Part shown: positions 38,610 to 47,734 of the stretch, in pieces | Position numbering within the stretch: the first letter of the stretch is position 1 | Layout: every line of letters starts with the position of its first letter | From: Leptospira ainlahdjerensis | GTDB lineage: Bacteria; Spirochaetota; Leptospiria; Leptospirales; Leptospiraceae | Direction: 5' to 3' | Assembly (NCBI RefSeq): GCF_016919175.1 | Contig: NZ_JAFFPU010000056.1 | Span: 1 to 64,000 of the forward strand | DNA: 64,000 nucleotides | The notes under the pieces: model-generated | What the model was told of the DNA's origin: nothing | The model's input: only the letters and a program-made list of their open reading frames with translations | The model's database searches: none | Position numbers and translations under genes: made by a program

Positions 38610-38668
38610 AAGATCCTTGACTTTGCGAAGGACAGAATTCATTCTAATAGACTCCCTTCCGACACACT

Positions 38669-39928
38669 ATGACAGGTCCCACGAGTTTCGAACAGAAAAG
38701 TTACGACCCCGAGGAACGTTATTCACTCTTGTTTCATTCCGCGATCGACGCGATCGTATCCTTAGACAAGGATTTTCGTGTTTTTCTCATCAATCCCGCC
38801 GCGGAGAATATGTCCGGTTTTTTAGCCTCGGAACTTCTGGGAAAAACGATCGAACACCAGTTTCCGCTCCGGGTTCGAAATCGTTTTTATAGAATTCTAA
38901 AAAATGTCGCCAAACTTCCTGATAAAAAAAGGAAAAAACCTTTCGGGCCGATTCGGCTCATTCGAAAGGATAAATCGATTCTGATCTCGGAAGTTTCAGT
39001 TTCCGTAACGGGGCCGGAGGATTCTTATCAATATCATATCATCATCCGTGATATATCAGAAAAACATAGAATTCTAATGGAGCTCAAAAGAGCCAATCAA
39101 GCTCTCAAAAAAATGGATCGGGAAAAAGAGGAACTCCTCGAACGACTCGAGGAAAAGGTCAGACAAAGATCCAGATTACTCGCGGGATATTACAAATCCA
39201 TGAAGGAGGAACTCAGCCTCGCGAAACGACTTCAATCCGAAATTCTTTCGGATATTCCCGCGATTTCGGGAATCAAGGTTCATTCCGCATATCTTCCGAT
39301 GATGGAAGTCGGGGGCGATCTCTACGATCTTTTCGAAATCAAACCCGGTGTTTTGAGGGTTTTTCTGGCCGACGCGACCGGACACGGGATTCAAGCCGCA
39401 CTCCTTACGATGACTCTCAAAGGAATTTTAGAATCCATAAAAAAAAAGGACCTCGATCCGGGAAAAATTCTCACGGAGTTCAATCACGAGTATTGTAAGA
39501 ATTTCGGAAACATAGGAATGTTTTTTTCCTGTTTTCTGGCCGACATCGATACGAACCAAAAAAGAATCATATATTCTTCCGGAGGACATCCTCCCCAATT
39601 TTTTCTATCCGAAGATCTTGTGATGGGACTCGATCGCACGGGTTCTCTTTTAGGATTGGATCCGGGTAACAGCTACGGAATATTTTCCTTAAATTATCGA
39701 GAAGGGGACAGACTTTTTTTACTCACCGACGGCATCTACGAAGAATTTAACTCCGATAAACAGCAGTTTGGCGAACTTGCTGTTCAAAATCTTCTCGCTA
39801 AAAAATTCAAAGAGCCGATGGAAGAAACCATTCCCGCAATTTTACAGGCTCTGATGGATCACCTCGGAAAACAAAAAATTCAGGACGACATCACGGCGAT
39901 TCTCATTTCTTTAGAATCCAACGTCTGA
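38669..39928 (+). CDS. PAS-PP2C (SpoIIE/RsbU-type) serine phosphatase
   Basis: 419 aa. PAS domain at about 20-140 (SLLFHSAIDAIVSLDKDFRV), a charged coiled-coil linker at about 140-185, then a PPM/SpoIIE phosphatase domain: LAKRLQSEIL, VGGDLYDLF (metal-binding Asp), DATGHGIQAALLTM, SGGHPPQFFL, LLTDGIYEEF and QDDITAI. Enzymes of this type usually dephosphorylate anti-sigma-factor antagonists. No STAS or anti-sigma gene is adjacent. The stop lies 6 bp before the ligase gene below, so these appear to be co-transcribed. Confidence 0.9.
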   Translation: MTGPTSFEQKSYDPEERYSLLFHSAIDAIVSLDKDFRVFLINPAAENMSGFLASELLGKTIEHQFPLRVRNRFYRILKNVAKLPDKKRKKPFGPIRLIRKDKSILISEVSVSVTGPEDSYQYHIIIRDISEKHRILMELKRANQALKKMDREKEELLERLEEKVRQRSRLLAGYYKSMKEELSLAKRLQSEILSDIPAISGIKVHSAYLPMMEVGGDLYDLFEIKPGVLRVFLADATGHGIQAALLTMTLKGILESIKKKDLDPGKILTEFNHEYCKNFGNIGMFFSCFLADIDTNQKRIIYSSGGHPPQFFLSEDLVMGLDRTGSLLGLDPGNSYGIFSLNYREGDRLFLLTDGIYEEFNSDKQQFGELAVQNLLAKKFKEPMEETIPAILQALMDHLGKQKIQDDITAILISLESNV

Positions 39929-39934
39929 CCCAAT

Positions 39935-41113
39935 ATGTTTTTTTCGATTTCGATTCTTTCTGTTTCGTTTTTACTTTTTGTCGTATTTCTATTTTTGGAA
40001 AAAAAGAAACACTCAGATTCCCTGGCCCGGATTCCGATTCGAATCCACGTAAACGGAACCAGAGGAAAATCTTCGGTGACCCGCCTCATTCATTCCATTC
40101 TTGTGGAAGCGGGTTGGAACGTTTTTGCGAAAACAACCGGTTCGGCTGCGAGTCTTTTGTTTCCGGATCGCAGTGAGAAGCGCATTTTTCGAAATAAGGT
40201 TTCCATTTCCGAACAGATTACGTTCTTAAATTTTATAGCAAAAAACAAACCTCGGGCCGTAGTGGTGGAATGTATGGCGGTTCAACCGCAGTATCAAAAG
40301 GATTCTGAATCGATTCTTCTGAACGCGACTCATACAGTAATCACAAACATAAGACCGGATCACGGCGAATACTCAAATTCGAAGGAGGAGATTCGAAACG
40401 GTTTTTTATTGACGATTCCAAAAAACGGAATTCTCTTATACGGAAGATCTCTGGAAAATCTGGACTGGACCACTCCCGCAAAACAAAAAAATACGGACGC
40501 GATTCTCGGAGTTCCTAAAATCTCCGAAGAGTATATTCAAAAAATTGCAAGTTCCTTGCGTTATCCGGAACATATCGAGAATATAGAAATCGCGGTCGCT
40601 CTTTGCGAAAACTTAGGTTTGAAAAAAAACGAGATTCTAAAAGGGATTTTCAAAACGAATCCCGATCCCGGCGCGCTTGAAATCCGCGAGTTTAGCTTCC
40701 GGGAGTCAAAACAGATTTTTGTTTTTGCGTTTGCCGCAAACGATACGATTTCTTGGGAGAAAATCCTCCTTTCGGTCGAAAGGGAAACTTCTTCCGTTAG
40801 AGTGAACGTCGTTTTTACTTCCAAAAAAGAAAGACCGGTAAGGACTAAAGAATTTGCGTCTTATCTTTCCAAGATTTCGAATTTGGATACGATTTATTTT
40901 TTCGGAACTGGATATCGACTTTTTACTTCCATTTATACTGGAAACGCTCGGGTGCTGTCCGTAAAAAAAACAGATTCTATACAATGGGACTCGAATATTC
41001 AAAATTCTAATATTTGGATCGGAGCAGGAAACTTCGAAGGAGAGGGAAGGGTTTGGCTCCGAAATCAGATTCTGTCCTTGGAAAAAATGCGGGAGAAAGA
41101 ATGGAAATCTTAA
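39935..41113 (+). CDS. pgsB: Poly-gamma-glutamate synthase ligase subunit PgsB/CapB
   Basis: 392 aa. An N-terminal membrane helix (about 1-22) is followed by a Mur-ligase-like ATP-binding domain with the P-loop NGTRGKSSVTRLIHSILVEA, then VVECMAVQPQYQ and VTNIRPDHGEY, which are characteristic of CapB/PgsB. The enzyme adds glutamate by an acyl-phosphate mechanism at the inner face of the membrane. It is followed by overlapping pgsC and an accessory gene. No PgsA/CapA-type transporter is in the window. Confidence 0.92.
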   Translation: MFFSISILSVSFLLFVVFLFLEKKKHSDSLARIPIRIHVNGTRGKSSVTRLIHSILVEAGWNVFAKTTGSAASLLFPDRSEKRIFRNKVSISEQITFLNFIAKNKPRAVVVECMAVQPQYQKDSESILLNATHTVITNIRPDHGEYSNSKEEIRNGFLLTIPKNGILLYGRSLENLDWTTPAKQKNTDAILGVPKISEEYIQKIASSLRYPEHIENIEIAVALCENLGLKKNEILKGIFKTNPDPGALEIREFSFRESKQIFVFAFAANDTISWEKILLSVERETSSVRVNVVFTSKKERPVRTKEFASYLSKISNLDTIYFFGTGYRLFTSIYTGNARVLSVKKTDSIQWDSNIQNSNIWIGAGNFEGEGRVWLRNQILSLEKMREKEWKS

Positions 41114-41559
41114 CCTTATCGATCGGGATCGGTATTTTTCTCGGATTTTTTCTTTGGGAAAAAACGGGACTTTATCCCGGAGGGTGGGTAGTTCCGGGTT
41201 ATATTGCGCTTTCTCTTTTACAACCTTGGACGTTATTCTTTTTATTCGCGAGTTCCTTGTTGACGTTCGGAATTTACAGAATCGTGGAAGGTTCGTTTTT
41301 ATCCTTCGGTCAAAGAAAAATCGTCCTTCTTCTCTTACTTTCGATTCTTATTTCCCTGTGTCTTCAGGAAATGGAACAACTCTATTTCGGATCCATTAGA
41401 GATTTGGAATTTAGGTGGATCGGTCATATCGTTCCCGGTTTACTTGCGATTTCTGCGGAAAAACAGGGGCTGCTTCGTACGATTTCTGCGACCATACTTT
41501 GTTCCTCTTTGGTTCGGCTTTTGTTGATCCTTTTATTGGGAGAATCGATGGTACGATGA
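41101..41559 (+). CDS. pgsC: Poly-gamma-glutamate synthase membrane subunit PgsC/CapC
   Basis: 152 aa, the usual size (about 150), nearly all hydrophobic, with four or five helices. Motif GLYPGGWVVPGYIALSLLQPW near residue 20 is typical of CapC. It forms the membrane partner of PgsB. The ATG overlaps the end of pgsB by 13 bp and its stop overlaps the next start. Confidence 0.92.
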   Translation: MEILTLSIGIGIFLGFFLWEKTGLYPGGWVVPGYIALSLLQPWTLFFLFASSLLTFGIYRIVEGSFLSFGQRKIVLLLLLSILISLCLQEMEQLYFGSIRDLEFRWIGHIVPGLLAISAEKQGLLRTISATILCSSLVRLLLILLLGESMVR

Positions 41560-42656
41560 AGGTTTGGTTTTTACGAAATCGTTCTTCTTTGCTCATCATT
41601 GCACTGAGTTTGTTTTCCCTTTTCGCTTGGGGACTTGTCGAATTTTTTCCGGAAGTAAAACCGGTTTCCGAATTCAAACTCAAACAGGACGCGAGTCAAA
41701 GGGCATTTTTGTGCATTCAAAGAATCGCCAGGCTCAGACAGGAAAAGGGTTTGAAAATCGATTCCGATTTGGATCCGAGCCGTTCCGGTTTGATCGGGCT
41801 TGAACTTTCTCCGGTTACGAGTTCTTCCGGAAAATTGGCCTCCAAACAGGCCTCGATTCATCCGGACTTTGCGATTTGGTTTGTGAATCAGTTTTTAAAA
41901 GTCGGTTTAAAAAAAGGAGACGAGATCGCCGTCGGAATTTCAGGATCTTTTCCCGCTTTAAATATCGCCTTGTTCGCGGCCGCTGACGCGATCGGTATCA
42001 GAGTAAACACGATCGGAAGCGTATCTTCTTCGCAGTATGGAGCCAATCTTACTGATCTTTTATGGCCGGATATGGAGAATCTTTTATTTCAAGAAGGTTA
42101 TATATTCCAAAAAACGAATGTATTTTCAACCGGAGGAATCGACGACCAAGGCATCGGAATCGGAAAAGTCGGATTGATTCGGATTCGGGATTCGATCCGA
42201 AGAAACGGATATCCTTATCTTTCGGTCGAGTCCTTTGAGGATTCGCTTCTGAAAAGAATTCGTATCTATGAAAAATCGAATGTGTCTCTCTATGTCAACG
42301 TCGGAGGCGGTACCGTTTCAACGGGGACAAGTTTGGGGAAAAAGAAAATCCCCAAAGGCCTTGTTTACGGAATGGAAGAATTCTCAGAACTGCCCGATTC
42401 CATTCTAAAATACTATCTCGAAAAAAAAATCCCCGTTCTTCACGTGATCGGAATCGAATCGATCTCCGAAGAATCCGGAATGCGTTATACGAAAGATGTT
42501 GTTTCAAAACCGGGGACCTCGAATCTTCTTTATACAAAAACAATGGATCGTCGGATCGCAGGAGGTTTCTTTTTTCTGATTTGTTTTCTGATTTGGAAAC
42601 TATCACCTTGGATTTCGCTCGGAGAAACGAAGAAAGAAAATACGATCCATCTTTGA
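41556..42656 (+). CDS. Poly-gamma-glutamate system accessory protein
   Basis: 366 aa from the ATG at 41556, which overlaps the pgsC stop (ATGA). One membrane helix at the N-terminus (LLIIALSLFSLFAWGLVEFF) and one near the C-terminus (GGFFFLICFLIWKLSPW) flank a large extracytoplasmic region, including SPVTSSSGKLASKQASIHPD and YVNVGGGTVSTGTSLGKKKI. The arrangement and context match the family annotated as a poly-gamma-glutamate system protein. The exact biochemical role is not known to me. It ends 4 bp from the convergent hydrolase gene. Confidence 0.8.
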   Translation: MKVWFLRNRSSLLIIALSLFSLFAWGLVEFFPEVKPVSEFKLKQDASQRAFLCIQRIARLRQEKGLKIDSDLDPSRSGLIGLELSPVTSSSGKLASKQASIHPDFAIWFVNQFLKVGLKKGDEIAVGISGSFPALNIALFAAADAIGIRVNTIGSVSSSQYGANLTDLLWPDMENLLFQEGYIFQKTNVFSTGGIDDQGIGIGKVGLIRIRDSIRRNGYPYLSVESFEDSLLKRIRIYEKSNVSLYVNVGGGTVSTGTSLGKKKIPKGLVYGMEEFSELPDSILKYYLEKKIPVLHVIGIESISEESGMRYTKDVVSKPGTSNLLYTKTMDRRIAGGFFFLICFLIWKLSPWISLGETKKENTIHL

Positions 42657-42660
42657 AGGA

Positions 42661-43653
42661 TTAGGCCTTGGAGAAAAACCAGGAAATCGTTTCGTCACGT
42701 TTTAGATCCGGAAGCAAAATCGCTTCGTAGTGATTTTTATCCGGAAGGGTGAGAAAGACCGAATCCTTCCAGACTTTTTGAAAAGTGGCGATTGCGGAAT
42801 CCGGAAGCAGTTCGTCTCCTTTTTTAAAATTGGGTTTTCCGGCGCGAACGATCAAAACCGGCGCGGAAATTTTAGAATAGGGAAGAACACGATTCTTCTG
42901 TAAGATTCGAAAACTTTGAATCGGTTTTTTTAAAAAATTTATGAAAATTTTTAACGGATTTCTCGCGCCTCCCATCTGAACCAATTCGGAATCGATGACC
43001 TCTTCCGGAATATTACACCGATAGAAGGAATTATTTTTTTCGTCGATCCTTTCCAATTCGTATATTAGAAAATTTGCAATATCTTCGTTCCAAGAACTCA
43101 AAATAGGGGAACGTTTCGCGAGTTCTAGATATTCCTCCTCTGAAGAAAATTTTTTCCCGAGTCGTTGTAAGGATTCCTGGATCATAAGAAGATTGGAAAT
43201 CTTTCTTACGATGGAAAGTTGTCCTCCTCCGTCGATCAAACAGAGTTTTCCCGTTCTCTGCGGATATTTTTTTGCAAACGCCAAAGAGATCCAACAACCC
43301 AAGGAATGTGCGAGAAGATTGGCTTTTTCGATTTTTAAAAAGTCGATGATCTTTAAAAGGTCGTCGGCGTGCAAAGTATGAGAATAGGTTATCTCCGGTT
43401 TGGAAGAATTTCCTCTTCCTCGAAGATCGTAAGTGATTACGGTGAGACCTTGTTTTACGAGATCTCTCGCGAGAGGAGCGAAGTTTTTGAGATTACCGGT
43501 AAGACCGTGGATACAAATCACCGGCGCCGGAGAATTTTTTAAGAGAGGGAATGCACCGTAAACTTCGGCCGCGATGACTTGAGAATCTCCGATCGGAATT
43601 TGTAACGATTTTGAAATATATTTTTTGTCTGACGAAAGATTCCTATTCTTCAT
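42661..43653 (-). CDS. Alpha/beta hydrolase
   Basis: 330 aa, soluble. HGLTGN forms the oxyanion region, AHSLGCW carries the nucleophile Ser, and an Asp and His are near APVLIVRAG and PDKNHYEAI (usual order Ser-Asp-His). Strand YDLRGRGNSSKP is typical of the fold. No substrate can be named. It starts within the last bases of the small gene upstream (ATGA), which follows DUF445, so the three are co-expressed. Confidence 0.85.
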   Translation of the reverse strand: MKNRNLSSDKKYISKSLQIPIGDSQVIAAEVYGAFPLLKNSPAPVICIHGLTGNLKNFAPLARDLVKQGLTVITYDLRGRGNSSKPEITYSHTLHADDLLKIIDFLKIEKANLLAHSLGCWISLAFAKKYPQRTGKLCLIDGGGQLSIVRKISNLLMIQESLQRLGKKFSSEEEYLELAKRSPILSSWNEDIANFLIYELERIDEKNNSFYRCNIPEEVIDSELVQMGGARNPLKIFINFLKKPIQSFRILQKNRVLPYSKISAPVLIVRAGKPNFKKGDELLPDSAIATFQKVWKDSVFLTLPDKNHYEAILLPDLKRDETISWFFSKA

Positions 43654-43958
43654 TCGTCCGATATTTTGGCCCCGAAGCGTTCCATCAAGCTTCTTAATTC
43701 GAATTCTATTCCGGAACGAAACGCAAGATGGGTGAACGCGATCTTCTCTTTGAGTTTGATCGCTTCATAAAAACCTGTTTCCGACCTGCGGATGGAATAC
43801 CAGATTTTAGATTCTCCAAAACCCGCGAAACGAATGGTAAGTTTTTGATCTTCGAGATGAAAGCTTACAATGGAACCGAGTTCTTTTCCGCTGAGTGCTT
43901 TCTGCACTTTTTTGAGAAAGAGTTCGGGAGAATCCTCAGTCAACTGAATCGTTTTCAT
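43650..43958 (-). CDS. Small protein of unknown function
   Basis: 102 aa from the ATG at 43958, preceded by GAGG; an ATG at 43982 would overlap the DUF445 gene end and lacks a site. Mixed alpha/beta content (LTIRFAGFGESKIWYSIRRS) with no signal peptide, helix bundle or named domain. Sandwiched between DUF445 and the hydrolase and coupled to the latter, which is the only clue to its role. Confidence 0.65.
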   Translation of the reverse strand: MKTIQLTEDSPELFLKKVQKALSGKELGSIVSFHLEDQKLTIRFAGFGESKIWYSIRRSETGFYEAIKLKEKIAFTHLAFRSGIEFELRSLMERFGAKISDE

Positions 43959-43971
43959 TCGGTCCTCGTCT

Positions 43972-45198
43972 TTAAGAAACATAGAGCATATAAATTCCTT
44001 GGAAAAGTCCGACGATCGCTCCCAACACGGACCCGATCAATATCAAAACGTATTCATCTTCTTGAAATGCGGAACGAAGAATCGGTTCGAATTCTTCAGG
44101 CGGAAGATCCTTCATCCTTTTGAACATATTGTTCTCGATGGACATCGCCCTTCCCATATAAGTTTCTAGTTTGTTGGAACTGTTCGCCAAAGAATCGGAA
44201 ACTCTTGTGATCACTTCTTTTTTGGAAGTTTCAAACTCTGAATTCTCGTCGCTCGTCTCACCGTCCAAAGTTCCGTTTAGGTGCAGACGTTGGACCGCGG
44301 ATTCCGTTTCCGATTGGATTGTTTCCACCAAGGAACGCGCCACCCGTTTGTATAAGATTTCTTCGAGGACGTTTCTTGCGGTCAATACTTGAGTTGCAAA
44401 TACGTTGGAATATTTTTTAGAAACGTCTTCCTGACGTTTGAGAAAAAGCCCCTGATAACGGATGGGGCCGATTTTTTTTTCATACAAGGGACGAAAGATC
44501 ATCGTAAGCGCGACCCAGTTTGTGATATAACCGACCACCACGCCTTGGATCGGAAGCGTCCACCAATAAGGAAAAAGATTCCAGGCGAGCGCTTGTAGAA
44601 TTCCCATCGCACCTCCGAGATACCAACCGCAGTGTTCGATAAACTTAAATTCTTTTGCTCCCACTTCCTGAAAAATATCCACGATTCGTTTTACGTTGGG
44701 CCCGGTTAGTTTGCGAAGAACCAGGGATTTGAAGTTGAAAACGCTCGAAACGTTCTCCTTTACCTGTATCATAATATTCTTAACCGTATGTTCGTTTTTT
44801 TTCTGAACACCGGAGATGATTTTCGCTTCTTCGTCGCCTTCCAATCGGGAACGAAGGGAAGGGTTGATATGATGTATGATTTCGCGAGTTGCTTGGGGGA
44901 TGAGCTGATCCAAAACCGGTTGAAATTCTTTTTCCAATTGATCCGAATCGACCTTGGAAAAGAAGTCCTCCACCTTGATCAAACGTTCGGTCATGATGTT
45001 CACGGATTTGAGCGCTAACTTTTGCGACTTCCTCGGAACGATACCCTGCCATCCTAAATACGGGGGAATTCCTACAAACTCCAAGGGATAGAAGGTCATT
45101 TTTAAGGCGACGACGTTGGTAAACCAACCTACAAATCCGTAGGTGATGGGCATCATCAGGATTCCGAGCAACTCTTTGTTTTGGGCGAAAAATTCCAT
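43972..45198 (-). CDS. DUF445 family membrane protein
   Basis: 408 aa from the ATG at 45198, preceded by AGGA; a TTG at 45231 is less likely. Two hydrophobic membrane regions at the N-terminus (about 8-32, ITYGFVGWFTNVVALKMTFYP) and around 220-245 with a related sequence (YITNWVALTMIFRPLYEKK), then a helical domain and a last helix at the C-terminus (LILIGSVLGAIVGLFQGIY). The internal repeat of the NxVALxMxF motif is typical of DUF445. Function unknown in general. First gene of a three-gene unit. Confidence 0.85.
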   Translation of the reverse strand: MEFFAQNKELLGILMMPITYGFVGWFTNVVALKMTFYPLEFVGIPPYLGWQGIVPRKSQKLALKSVNIMTERLIKVEDFFSKVDSDQLEKEFQPVLDQLIPQATREIIHHINPSLRSRLEGDEEAKIISGVQKKNEHTVKNIMIQVKENVSSVFNFKSLVLRKLTGPNVKRIVDIFQEVGAKEFKFIEHCGWYLGGAMGILQALAWNLFPYWWTLPIQGVVVGYITNWVALTMIFRPLYEKKIGPIRYQGLFLKRQEDVSKKYSNVFATQVLTARNVLEEILYKRVARSLVETIQSETESAVQRLHLNGTLDGETSDENSEFETSKKEVITRVSDSLANSSNKLETYMGRAMSIENNMFKRMKDLPPEEFEPILRSAFQEDEYVLILIGSVLGAIVGLFQGIYMLYVS

Positions 45199-45442
45199 AA
45201 AATTTCCTGTAGCAAACGCTATACTTTTCAACTTCTTGCAAGTTCGAGGGTCCGGATCAACCAGGCAAACCTTTTTTTTCTAACAATTAGAATAAAATAA
45301 TCAGAAAAGAAGTGTTTTCAAAGCCCTATCGGAGCGATTCGAGCAAAATTTCTACATTGATTTTCATCTTTCCATCGATGCCTCATTTGAATTTTCAATT
45401 GCAGGATTATAGAAAGGGAGTCATTGTAAGGATTTCCTCCTC

Positions 45443-47113
45443 ATGAGTCCAAACCAGCAAACGAATGCCACCGACGGAATGTTGAATCCAAGGGAGGGAG
45501 TTTCCATCCAATGGAATCTGCTTCTTCGAAAGAATGGGGAAATTCTGAGCGCGGATTCGAATCTTCTCGAAAATCTCGGATATTCGAATTTGCAAACTCT
45601 AACGGCTCCAAAACTGATCCGAGATTGGAATTCGATTCGGAGCCAGGATTTTCTTTGGAAGGGAAGTCTGATTCTTTTGGATTCTCAGGATCAGGAAGTC
45701 AGGCTGGAAGGGTTCGTAGAATTGTTAAGCGAAGACGTTTTTCTTTTTCGTCTATTTCGTTTTCAGATCGAAAAAAGGATGGAGGATCTTTTTTTCCAAA
45801 TTTTTCATAAGAATCTCGCGATCAAACTTATCATCGAAGTCGAAACGGGAAAGATCGTAAACGTTAGCGAGTCCGCTCTTGAGTTTTACGGATATTCTCG
45901 AGATGAATTTTTAAAACTGAGAATCAGTGATATCAATCTTCTCAATCCGGAACAGATCAAAACTGAAATGTTGCTCGCGAGTTCCGAAAACAGACTTCAC
46001 TTCAATTTTATCCATCGATTGAAATCCGGAATCCATCGGGACGTGGAGGTTTTTTCCGGGCCCATTTCCTTAAACAATAAAACCTATCTTTATTCCATCA
46101 TACACGATGTTACTGAAAGAAATCGGGCCTTGGAAGCAAGGGCGATCAGCGAAAAAAAATACAGAAACCTGATCGAGCTCGCGGCGGACGGAATCGTTTT
46201 GATCGGACCCGACGGTAGTATAGAAGAGGCCAATCCGATGTCCTCGGAACTTACCGGTTATCCCAAGGAGAGTATGCTCGGGATGACTGCGTTTGATATG
46301 ATCGACTCGGACAATCTTTCGGAATCTCCACTCCGCTTAGAGGAAGGAAGCACTCTCATTCGAGAAAGGGTGATCCGCCGCGCCGACGGAAGTCTGATTC
46401 CGGTAGAGATCAATGCGGTCAGTCTGGAACACGGACGTCTTCTCGCGGTAGTTCGAGATATTCGGGAAAGAAAACTCATCCAGAAAAAAATGGAGAACTC
46501 CTTAAAAGAAAAAGAACTGATGTTGCAGGAAATTCACCACCGTGTAAAAAACAATCTTCAGATCGTTTCGAGTCTTTTGAGTCTTCATTCCGAATTTAAC
46601 GAGAATCCGTATTTACAAAAGGTTTTACGGGAATGCGAACTGCGAGTAAAATCGATGGCGCTCGTACACGAGGAGCTCTACCGATCGGATGACCTTGCAA
46701 AAGTTGATCTCAAAAGTTATTATTTTTCCCTTTCCTCCAACCTGCTATCCATCTATGGCCGATCCGAAAAGGTTCAAATTCACGATTTGCAAGATTCTTT
46801 TTTTATGTCCATCGATCGTGCCATTCCGATCGGTTTGATTTTGAACGAACTTCTTACCAATTCCTTAAAATATGCGTTCGAGGATGATCAGAACGGAGAG
46901 ATCTTTTTGTTATTAAAAAAAAGAAACGAACAAGTGGAATTGGAATACAGGGATACCGGAGTCGGTTTCGATTTGGATCAAGCACAGGAGTTGCAGAACG
47001 GACTTGGTCTTAAATTGATCGATATGCTTTCTCAACAACTGCACGCAAAACTATCTCTTAAAACCGAAAAAGGTTTTTTTCTTCGGATGCTTTTTGACGG
47101 TTGGAAGGAGTGA
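45443..47113 (+). CDS. Multi-PAS sensor histidine kinase (HisKA_2)
   Basis: 556 aa, soluble. Three PAS-like regions (about 25-105, 118-232, 240-350; the third has the TGYPKESMLGM motif), a HisKA_2 dimerisation segment with LQEIHHRVKNNLQIVSSLL (phospho-acceptor His), and an ATPase domain with ILNELLTNSLKYAF and YRDTGVGFD. HisKA_2/HWE-like kinases often drive PhyR-type or stand-alone regulators. Closely similar in layout to the kinase at 52028, consistent with duplication. No partner regulator is adjacent. Confidence 0.9.
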   Translation: MSPNQQTNATDGMLNPREGVSIQWNLLLRKNGEILSADSNLLENLGYSNLQTLTAPKLIRDWNSIRSQDFLWKGSLILLDSQDQEVRLEGFVELLSEDVFLFRLFRFQIEKRMEDLFFQIFHKNLAIKLIIEVETGKIVNVSESALEFYGYSRDEFLKLRISDINLLNPEQIKTEMLLASSENRLHFNFIHRLKSGIHRDVEVFSGPISLNNKTYLYSIIHDVTERNRALEARAISEKKYRNLIELAADGIVLIGPDGSIEEANPMSSELTGYPKESMLGMTAFDMIDSDNLSESPLRLEEGSTLIRERVIRRADGSLIPVEINAVSLEHGRLLAVVRDIRERKLIQKKMENSLKEKELMLQEIHHRVKNNLQIVSSLLSLHSEFNENPYLQKVLRECELRVKSMALVHEELYRSDDLAKVDLKSYYFSLSSNLLSIYGRSEKVQIHDLQDSFFMSIDRAIPIGLILNELLTNSLKYAFEDDQNGEIFLLLKKRNEQVELEYRDTGVGFDLDQAQELQNGLGLKLIDMLSQQLHAKLSLKTEKGFFLRMLFDGWKE

Positions 47114-47196
47114 AATTTGGTTGTAATGACGGAGAGGCCGTGGAACCTGCTTGCATTATTTAAACTGGGAATTACACTCGCATTTCGGGAAATATT

Positions 47197-47673
47197 ATGC
47201 AACATACAAAAGAAGAAATTCTAAAACAGATTTATCTATTTTCCAATTTTACGGAGGACGAATTAAGTTCGATCGCCGAGAAGACGGAATACAAAGTTTA
47301 TGAACAAGGGGACGCCATCTTTCACGAAGGCAACGAAGCTAAGGCGTTTTTTGTGGTTATCTACGGAACGTTAAAGGTTTTGACCTCTACCGAAAAAGGC
47401 GACGATGTAAACGTGACGACGATCGCTACGGGTGATCATTTCGGCGAACTTCCGTTTTTAGATCCGGGAAAACGATCCGCTTCGGTGGAAGCGATGGAAA
47501 GATCGGAACTTTTAAGAATTCCTTACGATCATCTAAACGATGTATTTGCGAAAGACGCAAAGGCTTCCTTAAAATTCTATCAATCGATTTCCCACTTTCT
47601 GGCAAAACGTTTGAGAATGCTCACTCACGATTTGACGTATGCGAGAGAGTTGAGAAAAAGATTTACGATCTGA
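47197..47673 (+). CDS. Single-domain cyclic-nucleotide-binding protein
   Basis: 158 aa, a lone cNMP domain at about 15-130: FTEDELSSIAEKTEY, FFVVIYGTLKVLTS, and the phosphate cassette region HFGELPFLDPGKRSASVEAM. FGEL followed by RSASV is the cyclic-nucleotide pocket, with the Arg present. There is no DNA-binding helix-turn-helix, so it is not a CRP-type factor. Ends in a strong terminator. The cyclase at 61083 is a possible source of its ligand, but this is only an inference. Confidence 0.88.
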   Translation: MQHTKEEILKQIYLFSNFTEDELSSIAEKTEYKVYEQGDAIFHEGNEAKAFFVVIYGTLKVLTSTEKGDDVNVTTIATGDHFGELPFLDPGKRSASVEAMERSELLRIPYDHLNDVFAKDAKASLKFYQSISHFLAKRLRMLTHDLTYARELRKRFTI

Positions 47674-47688
47674 TTTTTAAATAAACGA

Positions 47689-47720
47689 CCGGATTCGAAA
47701 ATCGGATCCGGATTTCTTTT
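47689..47720 (+). terminator. Intrinsic terminator of the cNMP-domain gene
   Basis: Ten base pairs (one G-T) around an AAA loop, from CCGGATTCGA to TCGGATCCGG (47689-47711), followed by ATTTCTTTT. Sits 15 bp past the stop. Confidence 0.65.
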
Positions 47721-47734
47721 CGGGAATCAAAAGG

